Shown: positions 32,160 through 44,180, counted from the first letter of the stretch. The stretch is DNA of 64,000 nt from Pegoplata infirma (GCA_963921195.1 OY992536.1:331469038-331533037), one strand, 5' to 3'. Notes: generated from the letters alone by a model not told the origin. Made by a program: numbers and translations.

Positions 32160-33682
32160 GTAAATTTACAAAAAAGTAAATTATTTTACAAATTAAAAAA
32201 ATATTACAAGGTGTTTAGTTTTTTTACACAAGAAAACTGTAATTGTACAACATAATTTTATTTGATGTTATTTAGTCTTTTTACCAAAAAAAACGTTTTA
32301 TTACAAACATTTTTTTTTAAAGATCGTTTACAAGGTTTTCAGTTTGAAATGTATGTATTGAAAAGTACAAAATTCCAATATAATTTTACAAAACTTATTT
32401 TATTACTAGAATTAATGTTGTTTTACAAAAAAAAAAAATTAATTATTCAACAATAGGACATGCAAAAATTTTCTAAGTTCAGATTTTTTTTTTGCGTTTT
32501 GGAGTAAAAAATTTAGTTAAAAATAATTTTTTATAAATAATTTTTACACCATTTTTTTGGTAATTTGCGTTAAGTAAAATACCACAATTTTTATGTGTTT
32601 CTACTATATAATTGTTCTAGTTTTTTTTTGTATTTTTACCATTTTTTTTTTGGTGATTTTACCATATTTTTTGGTAATTTTTTTTTAAATTTGGTACCTA
32701 AAATGTCAATAGAAAGCTGTCAATTATGAAAAATCAAATTTTTCTTATTTTAACTGGTACTTAATCATCCAATCTACAATATCCAAATTTTTTTTCCCGA
32801 TTTTTTAAAAATACTTGTGAAAATAATTAAAAATTCAAAAAAAATTGTTATTTTTTGACTAATTTTTCCTGAAAATATAAGAAATTTCTTGTGTAGCCTC
32901 CTTCGCAATTCTCATATGTTCTACTTAAGAAAAACGAAATGTCATAAAAAATAAAAAAGTGCAGTGTTATACATTAAAAAGTTTGTTAAACGTGCTCAAG
33001 TGAAAAAAAATCTTTTCAGGTTGTTGAAGTGCTACTCCAGCTGCCGAAGAAGGAAAAATAAGATGCACCAATGGAAAAAACCTTTAAATTTACAAATCCA
33101 ATATGTAAATTAACCAATTTTTTTGTAAATTTACAAAACAAATATGAAAATTTAAAAAACAAAATTGTATACTTACGAAAAAAGTTGTAATTTTACAAAA
33201 ATGAAATAGAAAATACAAAAACAATATTGTAAATTTACAAATTTTATGGTTAAACTACTGTTTTTACGGCAAAAAAATAAGGAAAAATGGTACATATACA
33301 ATAAAAATTGTAAATTTACCACTTTTTATTGTAAATATACAAGTTTTTTGCATAAAAAACAGTAGTTTAACCAAATAATTTGTTAATCTACAATTTATTT
33401 TTTTCATTTTCTATTTTTTCTTGTAAAATAACAACCTTTTTCTGTAAGTTTACAATTTTGTTTTGTAAATTTACCAAATTTTTTGCAAATTTACAAAAAA
33501 AATGTTCACCTCGAAGATGATATTTTACAAAAAAACTGTAAATTTACATTTTCTTTTGTTAAATCAATTTACAAATTATCCCCGTAACTTTACGGGGATT
33601 CTTGCTAGTACATATTTTACAAAACCTGCCCCGTAAAATCACGGGGATTTTATGTCATTTTACAAACTTTTTTTTTTGAGTG
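32014..33682 (-). mobile_element. TTTACAA-family element, copy C (inverted)
   Basis: 1669 bp with CACTCAAAAAAAAAAG and CTTTTTTTTTTGAGTG ends, TA on each side (32012-32013, 33683-33684). Its ccccgtaa/ttacgggg hairpins are at the right end (about 33580-33650), so it is inverted relative to copies A and B. Joining the flanks (gttcgta + gtggttag) restores the natural end of the transposase gene. Short frames inside (for example 32262-32456) are non-coding. Confidence 0.92.
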
Positions 33683-33828
33683 TAGTGGTTAGAGTTCCAT
33701 GCGGTTTTTTTGTTATGATTTTGTATTAAATTTTATTTAATAAAAATTTGGTTTGAAGTCTTAAAATTCAGTAGTCTGTTTTTTATTTAACTTTATGTGT
33801 GTTAACATTTTTATGATCTCACTCCTTA

Positions 33829-34049
33829 GAAGTACTCCGCACTTTTTTGCTGGGTAACCACTATGCAGCGTATGATTGTATACGTAATTACCCAGCAAAA
33901 ACTAGGTAATGTGTTGTGAAAAGTAATAACTGCCAATTACATTACTTATAACAACTACTCATTACCCAGTGCATTACTTTAGTCCAAAAAGCAACTAGTG
34001 GCTTATATTGTAATATGTAAGCACTAATTTGCAATAATATAAATAACAA
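33829..34049. other. Short AT-rich spacer between two transposons
   Basis: Contains tgctgggtaaccac and tacccagcaaaaactagg in inverted order (about 33851-33905), a small hairpin. Nothing else recognised. Confidence 0.4.
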
Positions 34050-35472
34050 CCCGAGTAAAAATAATTTAATATGATCTTATATACTTTTATATAGTCATAT
34101 TATTTCATATATGATCATGTGTGACACTATGTCTTGCGAGATAAATTTATATAATAAATTTTGATGTGCGATTTTTTTAAGATATCGCCATACATAATTA
34201 TATGTTGTAACATCTGGTCCCATGCATCATTCCAAATTTCTAAGTGTTTTATATAAAATTTTATCTGCCTCCATTATTTTTTAATTTTTCTAAGTTTTTT
34301 CCAAGAACATATTTTTATCGCAAATATTTGCAACGTGTTTTATATAAAATTTCATATGACTTCATATTTTTTTTATTTTTCGAAGTTTTTTCCAAGCACT
34401 ACTTTTTTATCACGAATATTTTCTAAGTGTTTTATATAAAATTTTATATGACTCCATCTTTAAAATTTTTTCTAAGTTTTTTCAAGGAACATTTTTTTAT
34501 CGCAAATATTTTCTAAGTGTTTTATATAAAATTATATATGACTCCATTTTTTAAAATTTTTCTAAGTTTTTTCAAGGCCCGAGTAAAAATAATTTAATAT
34601 GATCTTATATACTTTTATATATTCATATTATTTCATATATGATCATGTGTGACACTATGTCTTGCGATATAAATTTATATAATAAATTTTGATGTGCGAT
34701 TTTTTTAAGATATCGCCATACATAATTATATGTTGCAACATCTGGTCCCATGCATCATTCCAAATTTCTAAGTGTTTTATATAAAATTTTATATTATTTT
34801 TTAATTTTTACAAGTTTTTTCCAAGAACATATTTTTATCGAAAATATTTGCAACGTGTTTGATATAAAATTTCATATGACTTAATATTTTTTTATTTTTC
34901 TAAGATTTTTCGAAGCACCACTTTATTATCACGAATATTTTCTAAGTGTTTTATATAAAATTTTATATGACTCCAATTTTTAAATTTTTTCTAAGTTTTT
35001 TTCAAGGAACATTTTTTTTTATCGCAAATATTTTTTAAGTGTTTTATATAAAATTTTATATGACTCAATTTTTTAAAATTTTTCTAAGTTTTTTCAAACA
35101 CAAATTTTTTTGAAAATATTTTCTAAGTGTTTTATATAAAATTTAACATGACTCCATTTTTTGAAATTTTTCTAAGTTTTTTTCAAGAACAACTTATTTT
35201 TATTATTTTAATTTTTCAACTTTTTATTAAAAACTAAAAAAAAAACATCCGGTTTATAAAATTGTATAAATTTTAATATAATTGGATATAATTTTATATC
35301 ATTGGATTAGACCAAAACTCGTATCAAAGTCGATATAAAGTTATATAAACTGATATTATTAGATATTATTCGATCAAATCTTATGAAACCATTTTTCGTA
35401 TAAGATTATATCAAAATAGACACGAACCCATATTAAATTATATATTGTGTCATATCAATTTTTTTACTCGGG
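34050..35472. mobile_element. CCCGAG-ended AT-rich element with internal minisatellite, copy 1
   Basis: Begins CCCGAGTAAAAATAA and ends TTTTTTTACTCGGG. The first segment (34050 on) recurs in direct orientation at 34578, an offset of 528 bp, including an internal copy of the terminus. Between and after these lie units of about 85-95 bp around the phrase aagtgttttatataaaatt (near 34242, 34334, 34421, 34515, 34768, 34852, 34941, 35036, 35126). Direct TA flanks are not evident here, unlike copy 2 (53728-54410). No ORF. Confidence 0.8.
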
Positions 35473-35736
35473 AAGTTATTGAGAATGTTAAAGATAAATA
35501 CTTATTTGCAAGTTCACTTAGGAAATTAAGTCCAATCAGAAAAAAACAGTATTTGTTTTACCTTTTTAGCTTAAAGTTTCGTGAAAACGAATAATCTAAT
35601 GATAAATAGATATTTCAAACTCTGTTTGCAACCATTTATTTTATTCTTTATAAGTGACTACTTATTTTACTCGTTGTAGGTAAGTAGTTATTTATCTCTC
35701 TACTCGTAATTATACCCTCCACTTAGTGATAGAGGG
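35473..35736. other. Spacer with truncated mini-me-like end
   Basis: The phrase ataccctccacttagtgat at about 35714-35732 is the inverse of a mini-me end (tatcactagagtggagggtat at 44159-44179), so a mini-me-like repeat appears to have been cut by the neighbouring hAT-like element. Confidence 0.45.
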
Positions 35737-37640
35737 CAGGGGCGTATCCAGGATTTTATTTCGGTGGGGGCCCAACATTTTAAAAATTTTTTTTTTTTTA
35801 CAAAAAATTTACATAACAGCACATGTTTTAGAATTTTTCTTGATCTTTTCCTTAAACTGAATGTAACACAATCAGATTCTTCATTTTTGTGTAAGTTTAA
35901 AACTGTTGGGGGAAAAAAAATTAAATTTTTTTTTATATTTTAAAATTTTTTGAGAGACAAGCCTTTTTTCATATTGTGAATTTTATCAGATGCAGATACA
36001 TTTTTACAAAGAAGATTATCAGAATCTGAATTTGTTTTCAAAGAAAAGTCTAAGATTCTATGACAATTTCCAGTTAACACAGTTTTTATTATAGAAAAAG
36101 TCAAAGACTCTAAATCATATTTCCAAAGGAAAACGTTTCTCGGGAAAAAGTCACTTTAGAAAATGATTCTATAAACATATTCATAAAATACTTTTCCAAA
36201 AGAAAAGAATCCGATTGTAAGACATTTTCCCAGAATCTGAGATTCTGAAACATATAAGAAAAATAATATACATTGTGAGACCTTTTTAAAAAGACAACAG
36301 TATAAAAAAGTCATAGATTCTAAAATCTTTTTTCTAAAGAAAAACTCTCGGATTCTGAGAAAATTTTCCTATAGAAAAAGTCTAAGATATTTAGACATTT
36401 TTCCTATAGAAAGATTTTCTAATTCTGAGATATTTTTCCTATAGAAAGTCTCAAATTCTTATAGAAAACGTCTCAGATTCTTCGACATTTTTCCTATAGA
36501 AAAAGTCTCAGATTCTTTGACATTTTTCCTATAGAAAATGTATCAGATTCTCAGACATTTTTTATACAGAAAATTTCTTAGATTCTGAAACATTTTTCCT
36601 ATCGAAAAAGTCTCAGATGCTTAACTATACACTTTTCCTATAGAAAAAGTCTTAAATTCTTAGACATTTTCCTATAGAACAAGTCTCAGATTCTGAGACC
36701 TTTTGCCTATAGGAAATTGGCAGATTCTGAAACATTTTTCATAAAGAAAAAGCATCAGATTCTGAGACATTTTCCTAAAGAAAAAGGGTCAGATTCTGAA
36801 ATATTTTTTCCATAGAAATATACTCAGATTCTGAGACATTATTCTTATAGACAAAGATATTTTTACAATAGAAAAAGTCTCAGATTTGGAGCATTTTTCA
36901 ATACAAAAAGTCTCAGCTTGTGTCTCTGAAACATTTTCCTATACACAAAATCTTAAATTCGTTGATTCTGAGACATTTTTCGTAAAAAAAGTATAAGATT
37001 CTGAGAAATTTTTTCTAGATTGTAAGAAAAATTCTCAGATTCAGAGACATTATTCCTATAGAAAGTTCTCAGATTCTGAAACATTTTTTATATAGAAAAG
37101 AATTTTTTATAGAAAAAGTCTCAGATTCTGAGACATTTTTCCTAGAGAAAAAGTCTTAGATTCTGAGAAAAAGGCTAATATCTTAAGACATTATTCTTAT
37201 AGAAAAAGTCTTAGATTCTCAGACATTTTACTTATAGAAAGTTTTAGATTCTGAGATATTTTTTGTATGAAATAGGCTCGTTCTGACACATTTTTCTAAA
37301 AGACAAAGACGCATTTTAATATTTGACTACAAGTTACTTACAATTAGGTCCATTTTTTGTGTACATAAAGCTTCAGGTTCTATGATATTTTTTCATTAGA
37401 ATCTTAAGTTGAAAAGTTTCAAATTCTAAGAAAAAATTTTCAGACTTGGAGATTATTTTAACAGAAAAATTTTTAATTTCAAAACATTTATCTTCCAAAA
37501 ATTTTGGATTCTTGTTTTTCGAATTTTCTTAAGAAGTTTTTTAATATTGTACTAGTTATTTGATACCAAATCCTGAAATTTGTGAAATCATTTCGTGGGG
37601 GGGCCCGGGCCCCCGGGCCCCCCCCCTGTATACGCCACTG
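35737..37640. mobile_element. hAT-like non-autonomous element filled by a minisatellite
   Basis: Ends CAGGGGCGTATCCAGG and CCTGTATACGCCACTG; the latter inverted is CAGTGGCGTATACAGG, a typical hAT terminus. A GC-rich palindrome (gggcccgggcccccgggccc) lies just inside the right end at about 37602-37621. I could not match an 8-bp duplication in the flanks. From about 36040 to 37310 the interior is a minisatellite of roughly 35-bp units, best form cctatagaaaaagtctcag then attctgagacatttttc. The unit is itself partly self-complementary (CTCAGATTCTGAG). Confidence 0.75.
36040..37310. repeat. Minisatellite, about 35-bp unit with CTCAGATTCTGAG core
   Basis: Some 30 or more degenerate units tile this stretch, each pairing a 'TATAGAAAAAGT' half with a 'CAGATTCTGAGACATTTTTC' half. 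Units vary by deletion and substitution, so the array is old or fast-evolving. It occupies most of the hAT-like element. Confidence 0.8.
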
Positions 37641-38234
37641 GGTCCCACCCAATTCAATGTGAAAAAATTTTAAAATAAAGCAATTTTTATAAAAAGGAAA
37701 AATTTGCCCAAATTGCTGCCAGGCTTAGATGCACCCCTAAAAGAATTTCGAATTCGGTACTGAAAATATCAACAGAAAAATTGTTTGGTTTCCAAGTTTG
37801 TTTTCTTTTATTTGCTAGGGCCGAAATTGGAATAATTTCATCGGTCGATATCTCCGTAATGAAAAAAAATATTTAAGGATTCCAAAAGTATTTTGAAGAA
37901 AAAGAGTAGTATTTTCTGATATGCTGAACTATTTATATATAATAAAATAATTCGCGGTTTTATAGTGCCCGAACATTGCGAAAGTCTGAGTTTATGCAGT
38001 ATTGTCAATCGAAAATCTGAATACCTCAAGATTAGATAAATTAGTTCTAAAGTCATATTCGGATTATGCGCATGAAAAACTATTAGAAAAATATATGCTG
38101 TTGGCAATGTATAAAAAATTGGAAAAGTTTTTTTTTTTTTTAACTGAAATATCGTTTTGGAATTCGATACAATATTTTCTTGACAACGTTTTTACACATT
38201 GCTAAAAGAGAGTTTGATAATTTTTTTAGACTTA
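37641..38234. repeat. Partial copy of the composite element seen at 42809-45895
   Basis: The stretch aatttcatcggtcgatat through tttatagtgcccgaacattgcg, then atgcagtattgtcaat and ggattatgcgcatgaaaaac, matches 45135-45545 in order. The related sequence at 45286-45435 contains an extra segment of about 140 bp not present here. The TTAATCG-rich end of the same element follows at about 38620-38765. The opposite-strand frames here have no recognisable domain. Confidence 0.65.
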
Positions 38235-38523
38235 GGCCGCTGTTCAAAAAAAAGTAATTCACATAAAAAATGTGAAAATGAAAATTTCCGAATTTTTTTG
38301 GTGTTCTAGATTTCACATCCGAATTTCTTTTTCGTTTTGTTTCACATAAATAAAATTTGGTGAAAGTAAAACGAATGCATTGTTTTCCTTATAATTTTTT
38401 AAATTTAAATTATTCGATTTCAACTTCAAATGAAAACGTGATCAACAAAACACTAAACTTGATTTCATGTGATTCGGAAATTTTCATGTGAATTGAAAAG
38501 TTGTGAAAGACAGAACAGAGGCC
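38235..38523 (-). mobile_element. Harbinger-type MITE, copy 2 (inverted)
   Basis: 289 bp starting GGCCGCTGTTC and ending GAACAGAGGCC, flanked by TTA on each side (38232-38234, 38524-38526), a TWA-type duplication. It is the inverted counterpart of 7173-7459 along its entire length. It interrupts the partial composite element. Confidence 0.85.
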
Positions 38524-38772
38524 TTAAACTTCTTTCAGCAGAACCATAATTTAAATTAAAAATGAAACATCAAAACACAAAATAAAGCAAAAAAAAAAGT
38601 AAATGGACTAAAGAAGAAATTTCGATTAATCGGTTAATCGACACAAATTAATCTGTTTATTTGTTATTTGAGAATTGACAATTTTAAATTATTCGAACAG
38701 TTAATCGACCAAAATTATTCGGTTAACCGATTAACGGTTAATCGATTAAATACCCGTGTCTCAACCCTTATT

Positions 38773-39309
38773 AACCGATTTGCATGAAACTTAAAATATA
38801 TAAAAAAGAGATAATTCTAAGGTTGGGGTGTCTCGGCTTATCGGCCATATCGGGGATTAAGGGTTCAAAAAATGGGTAAAAAATGGCAAAAAAAAATCGT
38901 TTTTGGATTTTTCAGACATTTCTTTCTTAGAAACTATATGATGTTTTTATATGGGAATAAAGGTTTTTTTAATGTCTATTCAACTGTAGCATAACATTGT
39001 AAGAATTCGGCTTCGATAAATATTTTTTTCATGAAAATGTGTAAATTTTGAAGGGTATTAATGTGAAGATAAAGACCTACGATATCCATATGAATACGAA
39101 ATAATCTTTATTAAATTTAAGTCGACACGTATTTTTGCTCTAGTCGATATTTCTGTTAAATCAAGAGTTATCGAAATTTTCCCGAAGGTCCACATTGTTT
39201 CATAAGGGGACAACGAAATTTTTAAACACTGATATAGCCGATAAGCCGAGACACCTCAGCCTCAAAATCGCCTCGTTTATATATATTTTAAGTTTCACGT
39301 AAATCGGTT
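38773..39309. mobile_element. Palindromic MITE with GTGTCTCGGCTTATCGGC arms
   Basis: Terminal inverted repeats of about 75 bp: aaccgatttgcatgaaac at the left and gtttcacgtaaatcggtt at the right (imperfect), then ggtgtctcggcttatcggc and gccgataagccgagacacc. The loop is about 380 bp. No ORF. Confidence 0.75.
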
Positions 39310-39313
39310 CATA

Positions 39314-40749
39314 ACACAGATAAAAATGAGTTGTTAGATCAAGCACGAAATACACCAGGTTGAGCATTATTTTAATTAAAAGTCATCTAATGAGGAAAAT
39401 TGTTGGATCAAGCACGAAAATTGTAGGTCAGTCATTGACTGTTCCTTGATTAAACCAATGCTTGATTTGAGTAATTTGTTAATTGTTATTTTTCTGTAAT
39501 TTTTGATTAAACCAATGCTTGATTTGAGTGAGCGGTTCATCAATAATTTTGTGTTATTTTTGAGTAATCCAATGCTTGATCTGAGTGAATGGTTAATCAT
39601 TATTTTACAGTTGTAGTGTTTTTTGTCAGTCTTTTCAAGTCTTTTGTTTAAATTGTTTTTATACCCTACACCACACTGTGGTACAGGGTATAATGAGTTT
39701 GTGCTGATGTTTGTAACTACCCGAAATATTGGTCCTAGACCCACTTTTAAGTATACCGATCGACTTAGAATCACTTTTTGAGTCGATTTAGCGATGTCCG
39801 TCCGTCCGTCTGTCTGTCCATGTAAACGGTGTAAACACGATACAGGTCGCAATTTTTAACCAATTGACTTGAAATTTGAAACTTAAGCCTCTTTTGGCCC
39901 AAGGACGAAGCCTATTGAAATTGGGAAAAATCGGTCCATATTTAGACCTAGCCCCCATACAAAGGTCCTCTTTAGTTTTGGCTCAAATGACTCTAATAGC
40001 CGCAATTTAATAGGTATCTTTTCGAAATTTGGCAGGTAATCATGTTTCATAAACACAAATCATCATTCCGAATTTCAAAGCTCTTCTTGTAGCCCCCATA
40101 CAAACCACCTTCCCGATTTTCACATAAATCTCTCAAATTTCCTGAAAATAGAAAATATTTAATTAAAATTCTGTTTGTGTATGTTAAACGCGTACTTTAA
40201 TAACCTTATCAAATCTGGTTATCATCGGACCATTTTTGGACTTAGGTCCCTTGTGAAAGTTTCGCCCGATATTCAGTTGAAATGGTTTATTGTCAACAAA
40301 AGAAGCCTATTTCACTCAAATTTGATTTGTGAGTGCTTTTCACACTTATTAAAGATTTGACAGAATATAGATCTAATCAGTCCATGTTTGAACTTGTGAC
40401 CCATTTTCCGGGAAACTCTGGTGTAGGGTATTATATGGTCGGTCTTGACCGACTATAATTTCCTTACTTGTTTTTTTTGTGCTTTATATTATTTTGTTTA
40501 TTTTCGTCTTGTGTGCGTGAAAGTACTTTTCTATTTGACGACTAACTAAAACAAAAAACGCAACAGCGTTCATCGCATTGTTACTCAAAGCCTACTATGA
40601 TGAGTTTTTTTTGTTTTTATGAATTTTTTTGTGAATTTTTCAGATTTGAGCAAATGGTTAATTGATTCAAGTAAAATTTAATTAAATGTAAAATTTTAAG
40701 CTGAGCAAATATTTAATTGTTTTTTTCCATTGAATATTTTTTTCTGTGT
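39314..40749. mobile_element. ACACAG-ended element with nested mini-me-like repeat
   Basis: Begins ACACAGATAAAAATGAG and ends TTTTTTTCTGTGT. At 39420-39610 three units of about 65-70 bp with caatgcttgat(t/c)(t/c)gagtg lie in tandem. A mini-me-like repeat interrupts it at 39660-40465. The open frame at 39376-39852 on the minus strand spans these two repeats and is not a gene. Exact target duplication unclear. Confidence 0.6.
39660..40465 (+). repeat. Mini-me-like repeat with GTCY microsatellite
   Basis: Starts ataccctacaccacactgtgg, carries gatgtccgtccgtccgtctg (about 39793-39812), and ends with gtgtagggtattatatggtcgg then ccttacttg. The internal phrase 'aaggacgaagcctattgaa' recurs at about 41126-41145, where a partial copy lies. 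Confidence 0.7.
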
Positions 40750-42808
40750 AAGGGTTGAGATATTTCCCTTATCAGTGCGTTTTTTTGTCACTTTTAAGTC
40801 AATTGTTTATAAATTTTGAGCATAAAAGTTTTAATTAAACGTAAAAGGTATGTATTTACTAAAAAATAAATGTTTCCGGCATGTGTGTATTATGTAATTA
40901 GAGTGCATTGTAGAAGATGACATTTCTGAAAAAATCTCTTGTTCGTTCGAGTTCTTGATTTGTTTATTAATTTGGGTTATTGTTGTTGCGGTCTTCGAAT
41001 CCTGCATGCCAGTTCGCGTAAGTTGTTACGGTTTTTTTGGTGCAGCCGTCACTGTAACTAATCGCGATACAGACCACAATTATCAATCGCTTTGTCTAAA
41101 ATTTTAAATCAAAATTTCTTTTGTCGCAAGGACAAAGCCTATTGAATTTGAAAAAAAAAAAATCGGTCAATGTTTACCCCCATATAAATATTATAGTAAA
41201 TATCCCTTTGAAATTCGACTGATAAAGGGTTTTTGTATGCATAAACAATCGATCTAAATTTTAACGAATCCCCCAAAATACATCAAAACACTAAAATAAA
41301 AATAAAATAGAACTTGTCTAACAGATAAATTTTTTTTTTCAAAACGGTGCTTTCTAATGTATTATTCATTATTCATCAATTAAAAATATTATATTTCCAC
41401 TTTACGGCTTCCCTGAGTTAAGCGCCATTTTGCCATATCATTCATCTCAATGTGCGTCGGATTTTGACATGTGCTTTTACTTTGCAATATTCGGCTTTAA
41501 GCACAATTCAAGAAAATAATGGGCTTCTTTTTATAACAGTGTTGCGATGCACGGGACTTGTTTACACAATAAATAATTATTAAATAGTTATTATTATTTT
41601 TTTTTTATTTTTATTTAGCACAAATTGTGTTCGAAAAGCAATTTCATATCATCACATTTATTATTTTTTTTTTCTCTAGTCTTTCATTGTGTTGTACATA
41701 TTCTCCATCTATTAATTCTAAGTACTTTTTTTCATAAAAAAAAAAACAATGAAAAACTGACATTAAAACTACCAAGGAAAACCATTCAACCATTGAACTA
41801 ACCGACCAAGTGACAGGCTGTCCGCCTTCATTATTTCCCCCCTCCATCTATGAGCCGTAACAATGCAAAATTTCTAAAAGTGATTTTGATGATTAATAAA
41901 ATATTTTTTTTTTATTTTTTGGATAGAGTGCAGATAATGGCTGTGGTAGGTTTTATTTGTTTGTTGTTGCTGTTAGTGTTTGTATGAATGTATGTATGTT
42001 TGTTTGTATGGATGTATTTGTGTTAGTGACACTTTTAAGTTGTTGAAAAAGGACTAACGAAGAATAACATGATACGAGGCCAGTATGCTAATGTCTGTAC
42101 TGTGCTGTTCTGAAATGATGTTGCTGCTGGCTTACTTATTTGTTTGTTTGTTAACTAATAAAAATAAGAATAATATTTATATGTATGCATGTTTGTATGT
42201 ATAATGGTAAAATATCAACCCAAGCGTTTTTCCCCACGTTTTCCTTACGTTTTTTTTTTTTTTTGTTATTTTGGACAAGAAATAATTTTTTTTTTTGTTT
42301 TTTGTAATTATGACAAAATGTTCAGCCACTTCAAGACTCAATGTTTACCATAAAAATTAATGTGATCCTTATTAAAAAATTTTGGCCAGTAAATTTTTAA
42401 CGGCTTATTGGTATGTCTTCGGAGTTCATTTTGTAAGATATGACAAAACACAATATAAAGTTTTTTAAGTTTCTGACAACAAATCTGATACAAAATAGTG
42501 CCCGAATTTTGATAAAAACGAGTAAGAAATTAATAGAAAAAAAAAAAAACAAAATGAATCCAAAGGCCAAACATGGACGTGTACTGATTGTGAGTTTAAA
42601 AATGGCCAAATTATAATAAGATTTAATAAGATTAATATAAAAGTACACGTTTAACACCTACAAACAAAATTTCAATTAAAAACTGGATTTTTTATCAGTT
42701 TTCAGCAACTTTTTGGAGCTACAGCTACAACTGGTACGATTCCTTTAACTCATCAGAGTTGTAAATACAAACTACGTTCACCTGCTAAATTTCAAAAGGA
42801 TACCTATT
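40750..42808. other. Mostly unique AT-rich DNA with one mini-me fragment
   Basis: A partial mini-me-like segment lies at about 41050-41200. The block 41390-41560 is less AT-rich than its surroundings but has no open exon-like frame with splice sites that I can support. TATG/GTTT simple repeats occur near 41960-42020 and 42170-42200. The minus-strand frame at 41644-41847 has no recognised domain. If the gene continues, this is CASK intron. Confidence 0.4.
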
Positions 42809-43186
42809 AGGGTATTCAATTAATCGAGGTTCTTCTTTAATCGGCTAATCAAGCAAATAATTAACCGGGGTTGAGATTTAATCGGTTAATAATCGGTTAA
42901 ATTTGAATTATTGGATTAACCGAATAATATCAATTTAAAATTTAAATTGAATATAAAACCACGAATTGTACATATTTAGTTTTAAAAATCAAGTAAGAAA
43001 TCTATATCCGCTATGCCAAAGCTTCAAATACCCCCAACAATCTCAGCCCAAGTAAATAATTTTTGTAATGCATCCTGAAAAATTACCCCAATCCAAAATG
43101 ACACCAACGTGAAAAATGTCACCTCATGATTAAATGTCAAATTTGGACCCAATTTAATGTGAAAAAAGCAAAAAATAAAGCTATTT

Positions 43187-44180
43187 AAAAACAAGTAGAA
43201 AAGTTAAATTCGACTTGGCCGAATCTATGAATACCCTCCACAATGCCCATTTTAAGTGATAGTAAATTTTCTAACGTGAAAAAAATAACAGTTATGATTA
43301 GAAATATTTTATTTTGTGTAAAAAAAAATTTTTTTAGTAATTTTTGAAAAAAAAAAAATACTAATTTTTTTTGAGTGTAAAATTTTTTTTGAGTGTAAAA
43401 TTTTTTCGAATTTTACATTCAAAAAAAAATTTACTATTTTTTTTTTAAGCGTAAAATTTTTTCGAATTTTACATAAAATAAAAAATTTACTAATTTTTTT
43501 TTTTGAGTGTAAAATTTTTTTTGAGTGTAATTTTTTCGAGTGTATTTTTTTTTTTGTTTTGGTATAAACATATTTTTGAGTGACAAAAATACGTTTTAAA
43601 ATATTTTTGTGACTTACCAATGGTTTTAAAACAGGTTTAACGGGTTTTCACCACGTGAATTTAAGGTGAAGCTAATCTGATATTCACGGTTTTGCTAATA
43701 ACTTTTGAACCACTGGACCGATTTGGGTGAAATTCAATACGAACTAGGCTGGAGTAACGAAAAATATATATGCCAAACTTCAGCATCCTCAGAATTGATT
43801 TTCGAAAGTTATAGTGCTTTTTATCTCATAAATTCACGAAAAACCCTTGCCGAAATTCAGTCTTTTGCTCATAACTTTTGAACCACTGAACCGATTTGAC
43901 TGGATTGCAATACCAACCTGACCAGGTAAATGCCCAACATATATGCCAAACTTCAGGAGCCTCCGTAAAGTCTTTCAAAAGTTAGCGTGTTTTCAACAGA
44001 CAGACAGACGGACAGACGGACGGACGGACGGACGGACGGACGGACATCGCTAGATCGTCTTAAAATCGATCGAGGATCATGAATATATATACTTTATGGG
44101 GTCCTAGACCAATATTTCGAGGTGTTACAAACGGAATGACAAACTTATATATACCCTCTATCACTAGAGTGGAGGGTATA
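43187..44180 (-). repeat. Mini-me-like repeat with GACG/GACA microsatellite
   Basis: Runs from aacaagtagaaaagttaaattc to gtggagggtataaaa. It contains a long cagacagacggacggacgga array (about 43998-44046), the complement of the GTCY repeat, followed by catcgctagatcgtcttaaa and actttatggggtcctagacc. A block of gagtgtaaaatttttt units at 43370-43540 is included or nested. The minus-strand frame at 43309-43620 is a low-complexity artefact. Confidence 0.7.

Larger units (their letters stand above)
30873..33826 (+). mobile_element. Tc1/mariner-superfamily transposon (DD37E) carrying a nested element
   Basis: Ends are inverted repeats of about 32 bp: AGGAGTGAGATCATAAAA at the left and TTTTATGATCTCACTCCT at the right, extending inward through gttaacacac(a). 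TA flanks each side (30871-30872, 33827-33828). Length is 2954 bp, but 1669 bp belong to TTTACAA-family copy C; removing it and one TA leaves about 1.28 kb, the normal size for this superfamily. The transposase gene starts 150 bp inside the left end. This is the only element in the window with both complete ends and a nearly intact transposase. Confidence 0.93.

Noticed and set aside
36040..37310. CRISPR-like array of regularly spaced repeats
   Set aside because: Units are contiguous and degenerate with no unique spacers, in a eukaryotic hAT-like element. It is a minisatellite.
39376..39852. 158-codon minus-strand open frame
   Set aside because: It spans a tandem repeat (NHSLRSSIGL-type units translate the caatgcttgat repeat) and a mini-me-like GTCY microsatellite. 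It is a repeat translation, not a gene.
41644..41847. 67-codon minus-strand frame as a possible CASK exon
   Set aside because: No similarity to CASK, no suitable acceptor/donor phase and no conserved motif.
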